A DNA stretch of 64,000 bases from Plectrocnemia conspersa (taxonomy: Eukaryota > Arthropoda > Insecta > Trichoptera > Polycentropodidae): the NCBI GenBank assembly GCA_009617715.1, contig VTFK01000190.1, forward strand, positions 62,001 through 126,000, in the 5' to 3' direction. Under the pieces are notes generated by a model. It was not told the origin of the DNA and made no database searches. It saw nothing but the letters and a program-made list of their open reading frames with translations. The position numbers and the translations under genes are program-made. Below, in pieces: positions 62,658 to 64,000 of the stretch (positions are counted from its first letter, which is position 1; each line of letters begins with the position of its first letter).

Positions 62658-63403
62658 GCAACAAATTAAATGGTCAAAATTTAAATCAACTTTGGATAAA
62701 AAATAAATCTCGGTTAGAATTTTATTAACAGACTATTTTGGGTCAGAATAAATATCAAATGGTCAGTATTAAAATATAAGGTGATCAGAATTGTTATAAT
62801 TACATAATTTCATAAGGTCAGATTAAATGTCAAATGGTTGGAATAAAAATAGCATACGGTCAGAATAAAAATATAGGATGATCAGAATTAAAATATACTA
62901 AAAAATATTGTAATATTTATAAATAAATTATTTATTTGTAATTATATATTTTATAAAATATCTCGCTCGCACCAAAACTGCTAGACAGGTTAGGTTAGAC
63001 TGGTCAGAACGTTGAACGCCCCATGAATAACTCTCAATAAAGGTATTCAGAGCGACGAACGAAGCGGGAATAACGACAGAGCGGCATCGGACGAGCCCAA
63101 TCAAACAATCTGTAACACCTTGAAGATTATAATGATAATGAACTACCGACATGCGAATGGCAGATCGACCAGTTGTACTAATCTTCAGCATTACATCAAT
63201 AAAAACAGTATACGATATCACTATTGCCAACTGAAAAAAATGATGCTGATCATCTGAAAAAATATTTTTTACCGTTTAGTATAATTTCCGAGCAATTTAT
63301 ATAAATTCTGATCATCTAATATTTATTCTGGCTATATATTCTGACATTTTAATATAAATTCTGATAACAACCGTATTAAAATTCTAACACGAAAAATACC
63401 GAG
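62658..63403 (-). mobile_element. Short repeat family with inverted subterminal motifs, copy C
   Basis: Inverted relative to copies A and B. It begins GCAACAAATTAAATGGTCAA, carries GGTCAGAATAAA-type motifs, a central block GAACGAAGCGGGAATAACGA matching the reversed central block of the other copies, then ATTCTGA motifs, ending ACGAAAAATACCGAG. It is the longest copy (about 745 bp) because of extra sequence at about 63.1-63.25 kb. No transposase. Confidence 0.85.
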
Positions 63404-63516
63404 AAGCGAGAAAAAAGTCCTGGGAATTTCCAAGAATGATTTATTTGCTTGTCAGTACATGTATTATACATAATATGTTTGTTGTGTGAAAAAGCATACA
63501 TATTAATTTATGAACC

Positions 63517-63782
63517 CAGGGTTTCCCAAACTTTTTAAGCGACGGAACACTTGGCAAATCCGAAAATTTTGCCGGAACACTTAGCTTATTTTGCTGTACC
63601 CAACTTCTAGGTACTAAAAACTTCGCCTTCTCTTGACGTCATAAATCTCGATTAAGTTTAACCGTCACTCGCCTTTCATTATGAAGTAGAATATGTTCAA
63701 TTTTTTTAATTTACTACAAATTTTTGTGAAATATCTATTTAGGCTCCGCGGAACACCAGTGTTCCGCGGAACATAGTTTGGG
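63517..63782. mobile_element. hAT-like MITE, about 266 bp
   Basis: It starts CAGGGTTTCCCAAACTTTTT then AAGCGACGGAACACTTGG, and ends CCAGTGTTCCGCGGAACATA then GTTTGGGC. The reversed right end reads GCCCAAACTATGTTCCG, so the two ends share CCCAAACT and a GGAACACT-type word. CAGGG-TTCCCAAACT is a common hAT-type terminus. The target duplication is not clear. GGAACAC words are repeated inside. Confidence 0.7.
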
Positions 63783-63789
63783 CATATTA

Positions 63790-64000
63790 ATTTATTATTT
63801 CTATAATATGAAACGCAATTTCAATTATATGAAATATACAAAACAGTAATTGTAAAATTATATTGTATAAATAAGAATACATATTTTAGTTAAGCGAAAT
63901 AAGTTTTTAGAAAGACCAAAGCATTTAGGGAATAATCAGATTTTTTTAGTGAATATATCTGTTGTTCAGAATACTCTTTCGTTTTCCGTTGATGTTGGTT
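63790..64000. other. Right edge, unassigned
   Basis: Short AT-rich sequence. Nothing recognisable before the window ends. Confidence 0.4.

Noticed and set aside
1..64000. CRISPR arrays, rRNA genes, viral or bacterial gene clusters
   Set aside because: No regularly spaced repeats with unique spacers, no rRNA signature sequences and no dense coding clusters were seen.

Overview
This window looks like AT-rich, intron-heavy insect nuclear DNA. The evidence is short AT-rich introns with GT/AG borders, many short AT palindromes and microsatellites, a casein kinase I gamma exon of insect type, and many Tc1/mariner, hAT, pogo/Tigger and PIF/Harbinger remnants. The order cannot be fixed from sequence alone. 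There are no bacterial-style genes, CRISPR arrays, rRNAs or intact tRNAs.

Only two host genes can be supported. (1) The casein kinase I gamma gene (gilgamesh/CSNK1G) lies on the minus strand. One exon (8041-8198) encodes the serine-rich N-terminus and the start of the kinase glycine loop. The rest of the kinase must lie left of the window. A GC-rich block at about 32.26-32.73 kb, with a strong minus-strand splice donor, is a candidate upstream exon and promoter, perhaps of the same gene. (2) A centriole gene of the CEP120 family lies on the plus strand (35451-38938). I reconstruct it as 12 exons from splice sites, phase and family alignment. It has two C2-type domains and a coiled coil. Its reading frame needs one more T in a T7 run at 35583-35589, so this is either a sequence error or a real frameshift.

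The rest is intergenic or intronic DNA shaped by transposons. Left third: a hAT transposase fragment beside a mariner end (7.0-7.5 kb), two related inverted-repeat elements (9.6 and 12.6-13.0 kb, the second a 462-bp palindrome), a Tc1 relic (17.3-18.1 kb) and the first of three copies of a short repeat family with inverted subterminal motifs (20.2, 25.8 and 62.7 kb). Middle: a 200-bp MITE (24.7 kb), a diverged duplication (28.6-30.2 kb), a hAT relic (31.3 kb), the GC-rich block, a (TA)n tract (33.5 kb), the CEP120-like gene with a Harbinger element in its last intron, and a mariner relic (41.8 kb). Right third: a hAT element with an 8-bp target duplication (49.2-50.2 kb), a related rearranged copy carrying a nested MITE (44.2-44.6 kb), a mariner relic (53.1 kb), a Tigger element (56.2-57.1 kb), a second hAT with an 8-bp target duplication (60.3-60.9 kb) and a hAT-like element near the right edge.

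I found no clear novel molecular system. The most useful items to follow up are the CEP120 homopolymer frameshift and its possible alternative C-termini, the GC-rich alternative first exons, a cysteine-rich candidate first exon at 50.5 kb, and several unusually regular hairpin elements.
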